The translations under genes were made by a program, and so were the position numbers. This document shows positions 9,484 to 17,804 of a DNA stretch of 64,000 bases, one piece after another. The notes below the pieces were generated by a model. That model did no database searches. It was not told the origin of the DNA and saw nothing but the letters and a program-made list of their open reading frames with translations. The stretch's first letter is position 1; every line of letters starts with the position of its first letter. The stretch comes from Shewanella woodyi ATCC 51908 (lineage in GTDB: Bacteria; Pseudomonadota; Gammaproteobacteria; Enterobacterales; Shewanellaceae): the NCBI RefSeq assembly GCF_000019525.1, contig NC_010506.1, positions 4,588,001-4,652,000 of the forward strand, written 5' to 3'.

Positions 9484-10461
9484 TTAGTCAGCTTGAAAGT
9501 GCAGACAACTTTTTGAGAAATGCCGTCGACGTTTTTGAAGATGCTCACAATAGCGAGTTAACGATTGTGTTTCCCCTACAGGGCCGTGAAACAATTCGCC
9601 AAACTCTGAGGTCAGTTTTATCCAGTTGTCTGATGAAATATTTAATCTCGTCAGTATCTTTGTGCAATTTCCAGCTATTGAGCCGCGCTTATCATCACGG
9701 ATAACTCTGCCCGTTTCATCAACTAATTCAAGGTAATCCTTCAGAGCGAAGTTTATTCCCTTGGGCTGATTGAGCAGCTCATCTCCAATAAAAGGAAGTA
9801 ACTTAGTGGGTTGCTCACCTTTCAACGCGGCACTCACTCTAAGCTGTATACTCGTGTGGTCTGAATTCTCAAGTGTATCAACCATTTTGGCTCTAATCGG
9901 ATTGAGTTCGACATAAGCCATGCAAGCTAATACAGCGGCCTCATCAAGCAGGGCTTGGCTTTTAAAGCGCCCTTCCCAGAAATGGCCTGTGCAATTATCT
10001 TCAATATTGGCTTTTCTTGCTATCGGCTCATTAAGACATCGCATAAACCAACTAATATCACACAATCTTGAGCGGTAAATGGCAACAAGGTGTTTTAATT
10101 TAGCCACTTGATACTCTTCTATCACTTCACCCTTAGCAAACTTTTGTGTGATTTCAGTACCACTAAACAGCTTATGCCATTGCTCAACTACCGTTCTATC
10201 TGACCATCTATTCACTGTTTCTATGTCAATATACAGCACGACATGTAGATGATTGCTCATCACGGCATACGCAGCAACATCGATTGCAAACACCCCCGCT
10301 AATTTCAGTAACTGGGATTCGACCCAATCACGCCTGTGGTCATAGTTTTTACCTGTGAATTTATCATCCCCTAGCAGCATGGCACGTCTAGTCACTCTGG
10401 AGCAGCAATGGTACCAAGGCGTGTCTTCAATACTTATCTGGGTTCTTCTGGGACGAGGCAT
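9484..10461 (-). CDS. Y1 (HUH) transposase, REP-associated type
   Basis: 325 aa. The N-terminal Y1-transposase domain has PWYHCCSRV at the start, the HUH motif in SNHLHVVLY (about residues 69-77), and further on GHFWEGRFKSQALLDE and YVELNPIRA, typical of REP-associated/RAYT-like single-strand transposases. These enzymes nick and join single-stranded DNA through one tyrosine and recognise hairpin repeats. The start codon lies about 70 nt from a triple copy of a 22-nt repeat (10530-10602), and another copy of the repeat's first part is at 7727. This suggests the enzyme and the GCCTGTCCATAA repeats belong together. The reading frame is intact. No TnpB partner is present. Confidence 0.85.
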   Translation of the reverse strand: MPRPRRTQISIEDTPWYHCCSRVTRRAMLLGDDKFTGKNYDHRRDWVESQLLKLAGVFAIDVAAYAVMSNHLHVVLYIDIETVNRWSDRTVVEQWHKLFSGTEITQKFAKGEVIEEYQVAKLKHLVAIYRSRLCDISWFMRCLNEPIARKANIEDNCTGHFWEGRFKSQALLDEAAVLACMAYVELNPIRAKMVDTLENSDHTSIQLRVSAALKGEQPTKLLPFIGDELLNQPKGINFALKDYLELVDETGRVIRDDKRGSIAGNCTKILTRLNISSDNWIKLTSEFGELFHGPVGETQSLTRYCEHLQKRRRHFSKSCLHFQAD

Positions 10462-10523
10462 GGTTAACTCCTACTGACTACCGATAACTAAAGCTTAGTA
10501 GGAGGTGTGGAATTTACGCAATT

Positions 10524-10602
10524 AACTATGCCTGTCCATAATTAGTTCTTTTGCCTGTCCATAATTAGTTCTTTAACTATGCCTGTCCATAATTAGTTCT
10601 TT
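10524..10602 (+). repeat. Three copies of a 22-nt repeat upstream of the Y1 transposase
   Basis: The unit starts GCCTGTCCATAATTAG and ends TTCTTT. Copies are at 10530-10551, 10553-10574 and 10581-10602. Copies 1 and 3 are preceded by ACTAT. A shorter relative is at 7727-7737. The position beside the transposase gene suggests end or target sequences for it. Confidence 0.85.
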
Positions 10603-10910
10603 TTTTGCATAGTTGTCGCTATGCATCGAGCTTTAATCAGGCTACGCCTGATCTTATAGTTAGACTTCGGCAACTACGATGGGGAATTTGTGTATTCTGT
10701 AGGCTAGGTCGGAGTCATTATCTAAGTGATTTAATGTTTGCTATAAATCGGCATATCTCTCAGCCCCTATCTATCCAAGAAGCAGCATTTTATTTTGTGA
10801 AATGATTGATTTATAACGCTTGTATACATTTTATTGCAGAGGCATAAATCAACAGTTTAAAACTCTAACAAAACCTTATATTGTAAAAAAACAATCAAGG
10901 AGGAATGTTA
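10603..10910. other. Non-coding stretch with small hairpins before the DUF5694 gene
   Basis: It contains hairpins GCATAG-N6-CTATGC (10606-10623) and TCAGGC-TAC-GCCTGA (10637-10651), both next to the repeat cluster. The strong ribosome-binding site AAGGAGG at 10897-10903 belongs to the following gene. A 66-codon ORF here has no support. Confidence 0.5.
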
Positions 10911-11987
10911 ATGTATAAGTTGTTAGTTTTAGTTTTATCTCTGTCAATATCGCATAATGTTTGTGCAGAACAGTATATTAAAAGCTTAAATGCCAAAGCG
11001 AAACATAAAACAGATGTCATGGTTTTGGGGAGCACACACCTCAATACAATTAAGGTGGAGCTAAACAAGGATGATTTTACTCCCGTCATCCAAATGCTAG
11101 AAACATTTAACCCTACCGCTGTCGCTATCGAATCACTAAGGGCGGAAGACATACTCACCATGCTCAATGGATCAGAAGAGCATCAAGCAGTTTTATCACA
11201 ATTTGTCGGTGATACACTTTTGTCATTAGCTGAAAAAGAGCAGAAAGCTTTAGGCGTTTCAGCTAATGACGCGATTAACAAAATGAATAAATTGCTGGCT
11301 AAAAACCAGTTTAGCCAGCAGAAAAGAATAGAGCTTATCAAGCTAGCTATAGCAGGCTACAACCGTGATACAGCTGCACTGCACTGGAGCCTACTAGATG
11401 CTAGTATCCCTAATGATAGTCTTTCAAAAGAACTGCAAGCATTTCTTCATAAGCAAACAAATCGTAACAACGAAATAAATGTCATTGCAGTCGAATTAGC
11501 TGAAAGACTTGATCTAAATCGTTTATATCCTATTGACGATCATTTAGATAAAGACATGTTCGGTAACATTGCTAGCGAGTTAATGCCATCTTACCAAAAA
11601 TCAACTTTTTGGGCTGAATTCCACTCAAGCGAATATATAACCAAACCTGAGAAATTAAAATCTCAAGCACTGGAGACAGGAGATTGGCTTCCTCTGTTTT
11701 ACTGGTTCAATAGCGAAGAGTATCAATCTGACGTAATCAATAAGGAATGGTTAGGTTTTGTAGATAAAGATTTGGATCCTAAATCTGCACTGGCGAGGGT
11801 CGCCCTATGGGAGATACGGAACCTCAATATGGCTTCAAATATAATGCGGGTAGTCGCTGATCACATTGACGGTAGAGTTGTTATTATAATAGGAGCCAAT
11901 CACAAGGTTTTCTTAGAGCAATACTTATCAAATATGGTCGGAGTCAATATCGTACAATTTGAAGATTACGCACCGATGAGTCATTAG
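10911..11987 (+). CDS. Periplasmic DUF5694-type protein
   Basis: 358 aa from the second ATG (10911). This start is chosen because AAGGAGG ends 7 nt upstream, while the ATG at 10905 would be only 1 nt away. A signal peptide is clear (MYKLLVLVLSLSISHNVCA). The mature protein begins with the family hallmark VMVLGSTHLN, then VAIESLRAEDI, and ends with VVIIIGANHKVFLEQYL. These match the DUF5694 pattern, distantly related to the TraB/ChaN-like fold with Gly-x-x-His and Glu motifs. Function is not established. It lies between the two 37-bp direct repeats and is surrounded by non-coding repeats, so it was probably acquired. Confidence 0.75.
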   Translation: MYKLLVLVLSLSISHNVCAEQYIKSLNAKAKHKTDVMVLGSTHLNTIKVELNKDDFTPVIQMLETFNPTAVAIESLRAEDILTMLNGSEEHQAVLSQFVGDTLLSLAEKEQKALGVSANDAINKMNKLLAKNQFSQQKRIELIKLAIAGYNRDTAALHWSLLDASIPNDSLSKELQAFLHKQTNRNNEINVIAVELAERLDLNRLYPIDDHLDKDMFGNIASELMPSYQKSTFWAEFHSSEYITKPEKLKSQALETGDWLPLFYWFNSEEYQSDVINKEWLGFVDKDLDPKSALARVALWEIRNLNMASNIMRVVADHIDGRVVIIIGANHKVFLEQYLSNMVGVNIVQFEDYAPMSH

Positions 11988-12010
11988 GTTAGGCTCAATT
12001 AATATATCGT

Positions 12011-12047
12011 AATATATCGAGCCAGCCATTATTAATCAATAACATAG
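12011..12047. repeat. 37-bp direct repeat, copy 2
   Basis: Identical to 9259-9295. It is preceded by a partial extra unit (AATATATCGT at 12001-12010) and begins 24 nt after the DUF5694 stop codon. Confidence 0.85.
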
Positions 12048-12104
12048 GTGGTGCACTTCTAGGTTGAACGTGGCCCTTTCTATAGCCAAAGCTTTACGTG
12101 TTAG

Positions 12105-12480
12105 CGATTTACCCAGATAAGCCAAATCAAAGGGATACTCTTGCCTTTAGAACAGTAGGTGTAGATGCAGCTGCGAGTTTTGGCAGCATGGAAGCTGCCG
12201 TAAAGCCCACAGGGCAGAAAATGTTCCAGACATTTTTCTGCATTTCCTACTATCCGTGTAGGTCAGACGTGCTAGTGGCACCTCGTAGAAGTATCTGCAC
12301 ATAAGGTCGTTCTTTCACATCCATGTGATCACGACATTGGTGCATCCATGCACGGCACCTGCGGCAGGCAATTGAGATAATGAAGGTACGACCTTCAATA
12401 ACTCAGCCCAATACCAAAGCAGTCAAATAAACCAGATCAGAAAGTGTAATCAGCCTTCATTCGAAGGCTATCTAACTTTG
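12105..12480 (+). repeat. Structured non-coding repeat element, copy 2
   Basis: Outer stem GTGTAGAT (12159-12166) with ATCTGCAC (12293-12300). Middle stem CTGCGAG (12171-12177) with CTCGTAG (12282-12288). Inner hairpin GGCAGC-ATGGAA-GCTGCC. Further on are CACATCCATGTG inside a GTCGT/ACGAC stem and then GTGCATCCATGCAC. The distal part (CCCAATACC...CAGCCTTCATTCGAAGGCT) is repeated about 260 bp later in copy 3. The middle-stem bases differ from those in copies 1 and 3 while pairing is kept. The 68-codon ORF across it is not credible. Confidence 0.7.
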
Positions 12481-12484
12481 GGGT

Positions 12485-12770
12485 AGAAGTGATTTACAAA
12501 GCCTTACCTAATACAGCTAAATCGAAGAGAAAAATAACCAAGTGCAGATGCGGCTGTGACCGTCCGTGACATGGACGTCACGGCCGAGACTATAGGGATA
12601 TACTTGTGTCGTGTCACAGAAGTAACTGCACATTCCCCGCTGGGAAGCGATAGGTAACAATGGAGTTCAGACTTTCAACTACTCACCCAATACCAAAAAT
12701 TCAAATGAACTAGATCAGAAAATGTATTCAGTCTTCATTCGAAGACTATTTCAACTTCGAGTGAGGAAAC
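12485..12770 (+). repeat. Structured non-coding repeat element, copy 3
   Basis: Outer stem GTGCAG (12542-12547) with CTGCAC (12626-12631). Middle stem CTGTGAC (12554-12560) with GTCACAG (12613-12619). Inner hairpin GTGAC-ATGGAC-GTCAC. The 3' part repeats CCCAATACCAAA and CAGTCTTCATTCGAAGACT from copy 2 with compensating changes in the hairpin (GCCTTC/GAAGGC becomes GTCTTC/GAAGAC). No coding potential. Confidence 0.7.
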
Positions 12771-12796
12771 ATTTATGAAAAAACCACACAAGTAAA

Positions 12797-13394
12797 GAAT
12801 CCACCTTCTGAAGAAGGTGGCTTTGTATTAGCCCCCTAAAAGGGGGCGTTATCTACTTCAAATCTAATTGCGGCTGCTCCTGTTTTTCAACCTTTTCTTG
12901 ATGCCTTACATATCTTCGAATCACTTCCTCATTAATCCCCACTGTGTCAACAAAGTAACCTCTTTGCCAAAAGTGATTTCCCCATAGCTTATTTTTCCGA
13001 AGATACGGATACTTGCTAAACATTTTCAAAGCAATTTTACCTTTTAAAGCACCCATCAACTTTGAAATCGATAGCTTCGGAGGAACTTTGATAACCAGAT
13101 GTACATGGTCTATTTGTACATTCAACTCTACAACCACACACCCTAACTGCTCACTATAGACATGAATACATCGGTAAACATCTTTTCCTAACTTATTCTT
13201 TAAAATCCTAAACCTATACTTAGGTGTCCAAACTATGTGATATTGACATCGCCAATACACATGCGATGCTTTCTCATATCTACTCATGTTTTTTATCCTC
13301 TATTACTTCGCTAAAAGTTAGAGTTCAATTAACATGAGTAGATATTCAGGCAAAGCCTAATTGATGATAACCACCTACTGAAGTAGGTGGTTTA
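12797..13394 (-). mobile_element. IS200-type insertion sequence
   Basis: About 0.6 kb with a single tnpA and no tnpB, bounded by two subterminal hairpins: CCACCTTCTGAAGAAGGTGG (12801-12820) and CCACCTACTGAAGTAGGTGG (13371-13390). IS200/IS605 elements lack terminal inverted repeats and use such hairpins as left and right ends. A second hairpin, GCCCCCT-AAA-AGGGGGC (12831-12847), follows the tnpA stop codon. The right boundary falls just beyond the T tract of the fccA terminator. Exact ends are inferred. Confidence 0.8.
12853..13287 (-). CDS. tnpA: IS200/IS605 family transposase TnpA
   Basis: 144 aa, typical IS200 size. It starts RYEKASHVYWRCQYHIVWTP and has the HUH motif in IDHVHLVIKVP (about residues 60-70), which binds the divalent metal. 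The catalytic tyrosine is in EEVIRRYVRHQ near residue 125. The enzyme moves the element as single-stranded DNA circles by a peel-and-paste mechanism. The frame is intact, so it may be active. The gene lies between the two end hairpins of the element. Confidence 0.93.
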   Translation of the reverse strand: MSRYEKASHVYWRCQYHIVWTPKYRFRILKNKLGKDVYRCIHVYSEQLGCVVVELNVQIDHVHLVIKVPPKLSISKLMGALKGKIALKMFSKYPYLRKNKLWGNHFWQRGYFVDTVGINEEVIRRYVRHQEKVEKQEQPQLDLK

Positions 13395-13400
13395 GGGCTG

Positions 13401-13436
13401 AAAACAAAAAAGCCTTCATCCGAAGATGAAGGCTTT
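13401..13436 (-). terminator. Rho-independent terminator of fccA
   Basis: Stem AAAGCCTTCATC (13409-13420), CGAA loop, GATGAAGGCTTT (13425-13436). On the minus strand it runs into TTTTTTGTTTT. The IS200 element begins only a few bases beyond. Confidence 0.9.
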
Positions 13437-13516
13437 CAATTTAAAGGTTAACTTATAAGATGAACTTAACACCTAACCCTTAGCAAACTAACACTCTAAG
13501 ATTAGTGTTTCTTAGA

Positions 13517-15310
13517 CTAATTCTTCTTAGAATAAGTCGCTGCTTCTTCACCTGCCACTCGACCGAAGGTGATGATATCAGAGATAGCATTACCACCCAG
13601 ACGATTGGCACCGTGAACACCGCCAGTCACTTCACCCGCGCCATAAAGACCTGGGATCACTTGCTGCTTGGCATTCATGATCTCAGCTTTAGAGTCAATC
13701 TTAACGCCGCCCATGGTGTGATGAACACCAGGTGTCACTTCAATGGCGTAGTAGTTACCTTCATTAAGTGCACGAGGCAAGTTAGGACGTCCAAAGTCAG
13801 TATCTTTACCACTGGTCACTAAGGTGTTGTAACGAGCAACGGTTTCGGTCAAAGCTTTACCATCGATGTTCTCAAGTTTACCTAAGTTCACTAATGTGTC
13901 AGCCGTTGGTACTACACCAAGACCGATATACTTATCAATTTTCTTCAGTGATTTACGCACTGAGTCATCGAAAATCAGGTAAGCAGACTTACCAGTTTGC
14001 TCAAGAATCGCGGCAGAAGCTTTATCACGCGTGGTGATCTCATTAACGAATCGCTTACCTTCACGGTTTACCAAGATAGCGCCATTCCCACGTACCGCTT
14101 CAGTGACCATCACACCACCTTTAACTGATAGCGTTGGGTGAGCTTGAATATATTGAAGGTCTTGCATCGCGGCGCCAGCATTAGCTGCCACATCGATACC
14201 ATCACCTGTTGCACCTGGTTGGTTCGTTGAGATAAAGCCTTTAAGCTTAGGATCTAACTTAGAGACGCGGTCATTATTCTTCGCAAAGCCACCGGTTGCC
14301 AAAATCACTGCATCGGCCTTAATCCAGTAATAGCCCTTGTACATACCTTTAACGAGTAGGCCTTTAACCTTACCTGAGTCATCTTTAAGGATCTCAATGC
14401 CGCGGGTATTCATGCGCATATCGATATCACGCTTAATCGCGTTATCGTAAAGCACCTGAATCACATGAGCACCAACACCTGCGCCCCCCGTTGGACGGTG
14501 AGAGCGGTTAGCAGATGCGCCGCCCATACGGCCAACATCATTAAGATCGGCACCCATGGCGGTCATCCAATCCACAGAGCCTTTAGAGTGAGTCACTAAC
14601 ACATCAACTAAAGCAGGATCGTTAAGCTCGCGGCCCCCTTTCATGGTGTCTTTTCTCATCGAATCAACACTGTCTTCAATGCCCTTGGCTTTTTGTTGAT
14701 CCGTCCAAGCGGCGTTCATGCCACCAGCAGCTAACTTAGCGTTACCACCGATAACAGGCTCCTTCTCAATAAGGATGACAGACGCGCCCTTATCGTGAGC
14801 GGCAACAGATGCAGAGAAGCCAGCTCCGCCAGAGCCAACAACGACCACATCAACAGTATCTCGCGGCGCGGCGGCTAATGCTGCTTCACGCTCTGATTTA
14901 TCTTTTGCAAGTTCAGCGATACTTGGCTCATGACGTTCCCACTTGCCCACATAAGGCATATCGAAATCAAAGCTGTGGCAAGAGTCACAGTAGACCATAG
15001 ATTTTTCATGAGCACTGTGACAAGAGGTACAAGCAACTTCGCCAGGGAAGTGAGAATCATGAGCATTGTAATGTTCATGTTTGGTCTCTTGTGCTACCTC
15101 CGCCATGGAGCCGTGACAGGAAACACACTGGGCATTTTCATAGCTAAGGTTATCGTTAGATAACTCACCATCAGCTGTATGACAAGAATCACACTCTTGG
15201 TTTTCAGCATGGAAGTCAGCAAGGTTGTCTGCCGCAGTTGCGTTTGCAACTAGACCAGCAGTTCCCAATAGCGTTGCCAAGTAGATGGCACTTTTTAGCT
15301 TTTTCATCAC
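13517..15310 (-). CDS. fccA: Periplasmic tetraheme flavocytochrome c fumarate reductase
   Basis: 597 aa including a Sec signal peptide ending near ANATA, the known length for Shewanella FccA. Four CxxCH heme sites lie in the first about 110 residues (CDSCH, CVSCH, CTSCH, CDSCH). The FAD-binding fold starts at [10 protein letters not shown]. Active-site residues known from FccA structures are all visible: His in QAHPT, the VMVTEAVRG segment (Met, Thr, Glu, Arg), the catalytic proton-donor Arg in EITTRDK, His in GVHHTMGG and Arg in GANRLGG. The Thr-Glu pair favours fumarate as substrate over urocanate. The soluble periplasmic enzyme takes electrons from the inner-membrane quinol dehydrogenase CymA during anaerobic respiration. 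It is divergent from a sensor kinase gene, with twin palindromes between them. Confidence 0.93.
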   Translation of the reverse strand: MMKKLKSAIYLATLLGTAGLVANATAADNLADFHAENQECDSCHTADGELSNDNLSYENAQCVSCHGSMAEVAQETKHEHYNAHDSHFPGEVACTSCHSAHEKSMVYCDSCHSFDFDMPYVGKWERHEPSIAELAKDKSEREAALAAAPRDTVDVVVVGSGGAGFSASVAAHDKGASVILIEKEPVIGGNAKLAAGGMNAAWTDQQKAKGIEDSVDSMRKDTMKGGRELNDPALVDVLVTHSKGSVDWMTAMGADLNDVGRMGGASANRSHRPTGGAGVGAHVIQVLYDNAIKRDIDMRMNTRGIEILKDDSGKVKGLLVKGMYKGYYWIKADAVILATGGFAKNNDRVSKLDPKLKGFISTNQPGATGDGIDVAANAGAAMQDLQYIQAHPTLSVKGGVMVTEAVRGNGAILVNREGKRFVNEITTRDKASAAILEQTGKSAYLIFDDSVRKSLKKIDKYIGLGVVPTADTLVNLGKLENIDGKALTETVARYNTLVTSGKDTDFGRPNLPRALNEGNYYAIEVTPGVHHTMGGVKIDSKAEIMNAKQQVIPGLYGAGEVTGGVHGANRLGGNAISDIITFGRVAGEEAATYSKKN

Positions 15311-15698
15311 GTCTCCTAGTGCTCGTTAAAACAGATTCTTTGCTTTAATCGAGCCGTCATCTCTATTATTTTTGCTAGAGTCTCGCCGTATCATGGGTTG
15401 ATATCGTCGCTCCTCTATTTCACACCAATTTTCAATGTTCCAGCCTCCTCTCTCAAGTTGGAACAGCAAACATCACCCTAAAATCAAGCAGGTCTCACAG
15501 CTCACTTTTTTCATCATGCAAAGGTGCATAGTTAAATTGGAGAGTATGCATTTTTGCATACCCTCTAAAGAGGTAGATCACAAAAAGTGCAGCAGCGCGC
15601 CAAGTGGTCATTAAGCCTGTCTTGTTAAAGATTAGTGGGCAGCATAGATAGGGAGATAATTGAGAAAATAATAGTGAAAAAATCTAAATTCGAGCCTG
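15311..15698. promoter_or_regulatory. fccA / sensor-kinase divergent control region
   Basis: About 390 bp without a gene. It holds two ATGCA-N4-TGCAT palindromes (15516-15529 and 15546-15559) and, just beyond, TAGATCACAAAA (15573-15584), which contains a CRP-like TCACA half site. Anaerobic fumarate respiration genes in Shewanella are commonly CRP-controlled, so a CRP role is plausible but not proven by this sequence. Confidence 0.5.
15516..15559. promoter_or_regulatory. Twin palindromic operator ATGCA-N4-TGCAT
   Basis: Site 1 ATGCA-AAGG-TGCAT (15516-15529) and site 2 ATGCA-TTTT-TGCAT (15546-15559). Centres are exactly 30 bp apart, about three helical turns, so two dimers would sit on the same DNA face. 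The location between fccA and the two-component genes makes the Fis-type response regulator at 17801 the first candidate ligand (inference). Confidence 0.6.
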
Positions 15699-17804
15699 AT
15701 GCCACATTTACTCAGCACGTGCTTTGATAAAATGAACGCCATGAAATATTTACTGTTTTTACTCTCTTTTACGCTTTTTACTCCGCTGTTTTCCTATGCA
15801 GATACTCAGCCAAAGCAGAGCATAGTGTTCGGTGTTCACTCCAAGACAGCTCCGCTTGAGTGGCGAAATAACGGCGTTGATCAAGGCTTTAATATCGAGC
15901 TAATGAATCGTATTGGCCAAATGTGTAACGCAAGAATTCTGACAAGGCGTAAAACCTTCCAGCAACTGCTGAGCGATGTTCACTCACCCGAGAGTGATAT
16001 CGATGTCATCGCCATTGTCAGCCCTGTCACTATCGACAGAGACCTGAGTCAATCCGATCCCATCTATGCTACCCATGCCAAAGCCTATACTCTGCAGGGG
16101 AAAGCGTTTATTAATGGCTGGCATGATCTGGTTGGTAAACGTGTTGCTATCAAAAAAGGCGCATTTGTCGACGTTTATCTCTCAGGTCAAGAACAAGAGT
16201 TTGAGCGCATAGATGTCGATCTTTATGAAACAGGCTTCCAACTGCTTATAAAAGGTCAAGTCGATGTCGTTCTTGCTGAAAACTTTGTCGCCAGACGACT
16301 CCTGCCCTTCTACCCCTCGATCAGAAGCTCCAGTGATCCACTGATATATGGTGCTTTTAATTTTGTCACCAACGGTAAAAATGCGCCTTTAATGGCAAAA
16401 ATTAATGAAGCCCTAAGGCAGCTCAAGCTGTCTGGTGAATATGACAAACTCGTCAATAAGTGGTTCGGTACAGGCCGAGAAAAAGTTGATCTGACGACAA
16501 CTCAACAGAAGATGTTATGGCTGGCAATCTTAGTTAGCATTATCTCAGCGTTTGGCATGATACTCACCGCCTACATCAGTGCAAGTCTGCGCAAACGGAC
16601 CCTATCTCTAAAATCAGAGCTGGTGCAGCGCCGTAAAGCTGAGCAGCAGATATTAAGTCTGTCTCAGCAGTTTCAATCCGTTCTTAATGGTATTCCACAT
16701 GGGGTCACCATATTTAATCGTAGATGCGAATGTCTATGGAGTAATGACAAAAATAACCTGCTGCTAAAAAGCCCAGAGTTCCACTTTACCCAAGGTCAGG
16801 TATTTCAGCTCGATGACTCGTTAATCGAAGTGTTAAATGAGCAAAAATCCCTCACGGCTGATATGAGTTATCATGCTCAATATTGGCAACTGCAGATCCA
16901 CCCTATTGCCGAAGATCAAGCCGTGATCCTGCTTGAGGAGACCACAGAGCAGCAAGCCCTGAGGCAAGCTAATAATGAAGCAAGTAGGTTAGCCTCTTTA
17001 GGTGAGCTCTCAGCAGGTGTTGCCCATGAGATAAACAACCCTACTGGGCTTATCATTCACTCTATCGCCTTTTTAAACCACGCACTTTGCGATCTAAAAC
17101 CCGCAGCCCACCACTATACTCAGCAAAATCCATTTTGGTCTGTTGCGGGATTAGATCCTAATCAAGCCATCGAAGAGTTGGAGATAAGCTGTGCAACGAT
17201 AGATGAGGGAGCAAACCGGATAAGTAGAATTGTGAGCGATCTAAAGTGTTATGCAAGACCCAATATCGCCAACAAACATAGGCCAATGAAACTGAATGAG
17301 GTGGTCACAGTATCGCTACGTCTCACTGCAAATCAGATCAAGTTATTTAATCTAACGACTCATCTTCAGCTGCCCGAGCCAGAGTTGATGGGGGATGCCC
17401 AGCAGCTACAGCAGGTATTGATTAATCTGATACAAAACGCGTGTCATGCCTCAAAACCTATATCAGACAGTATACCTAGCCTTATCACTATCGAAACCTA
17501 TACCCGAGATAGCGATCACTATTTAACGATAACTGACACAGGTGCGGGAATGGATGACGCCACACTAAAGCGGATCACTGAGCCTTTCTTTACCACCAGA
17601 CGTTCCAGTGGCGGTACAGGCTTAGGCCTGTCTGTTTGTAGCCGAATAATTAAAGAGCATAACGCACAGATGCAGATAAATTCACGCCTAGGAAAAGGCA
17701 CAAAAATTAGCATTCGATTCCCCTTGATCACAGCAATAACAAAGCAAATGCCAGAGCAACAATCAGAGCAAGAGAGAACAGTAAGTTTGGAGACAGAGAG
17801 ATGA
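15699..17804 (+). CDS. Sensor histidine kinase with periplasmic solute-binding domain
   Basis: 701 aa as the longest form; the starts at 15732 or 15741 put the signal sequence (MKYLLFLLSFTLFTPLFSYA) at the N-terminus and are equally likely. Domains in order: SBP_bac_3-type periplasmic binding domain (about 45-270), one membrane helix (MLWLAILVSIISAFGMILTA), a PAS-like segment, HisKA with phospho-acceptor His in AGVAHEINNP, and HATPase with N box LINLIQNACHA, DTGAGM and GTGLGLSV. It detects a small ligand directly in the periplasm. Its stop codon overlaps the regulator start by 4 nt (ATGA), so the two are translationally coupled. Divergence from fccA suggests control of that gene. Confidence 0.88.
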   Translation: MPHLLSTCFDKMNAMKYLLFLLSFTLFTPLFSYADTQPKQSIVFGVHSKTAPLEWRNNGVDQGFNIELMNRIGQMCNARILTRRKTFQQLLSDVHSPESDIDVIAIVSPVTIDRDLSQSDPIYATHAKAYTLQGKAFINGWHDLVGKRVAIKKGAFVDVYLSGQEQEFERIDVDLYETGFQLLIKGQVDVVLAENFVARRLLPFYPSIRSSSDPLIYGAFNFVTNGKNAPLMAKINEALRQLKLSGEYDKLVNKWFGTGREKVDLTTTQQKMLWLAILVSIISAFGMILTAYISASLRKRTLSLKSELVQRRKAEQQILSLSQQFQSVLNGIPHGVTIFNRRCECLWSNDKNNLLLKSPEFHFTQGQVFQLDDSLIEVLNEQKSLTADMSYHAQYWQLQIHPIAEDQAVILLEETTEQQALRQANNEASRLASLGELSAGVAHEINNPTGLIIHSIAFLNHALCDLKPAAHHYTQQNPFWSVAGLDPNQAIEELEISCATIDEGANRISRIVSDLKCYARPNIANKHRPMKLNEVVTVSLRLTANQIKLFNLTTHLQLPEPELMGDAQQLQQVLINLIQNACHASKPISDSIPSLITIETYTRDSDHYLTITDTGAGMDDATLKRITEPFFTTRRSSGGTGLGLSVCSRIIKEHNAQMQINSRLGKGTKISIRFPLITAITKQMPEQQSEQERTVSLETER

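Noticed and set aside
10605..10805. 66-codon ORF next to the 22-nt repeats
   Set aside because: Begins within the repeat/hairpin region, no ribosome-binding site, no recognisable features.
12098..12304. 68-codon ORF
   Set aside because: It falls inside structured repeat copy 2; composition follows hairpins rather than codons.
15311..15698. Sigma-54 promoter before fccA or the kinase gene
   Set aside because: No TGGCAC-N5-TTGC match was seen, and the adjacent regulator lacks GAFTGA.
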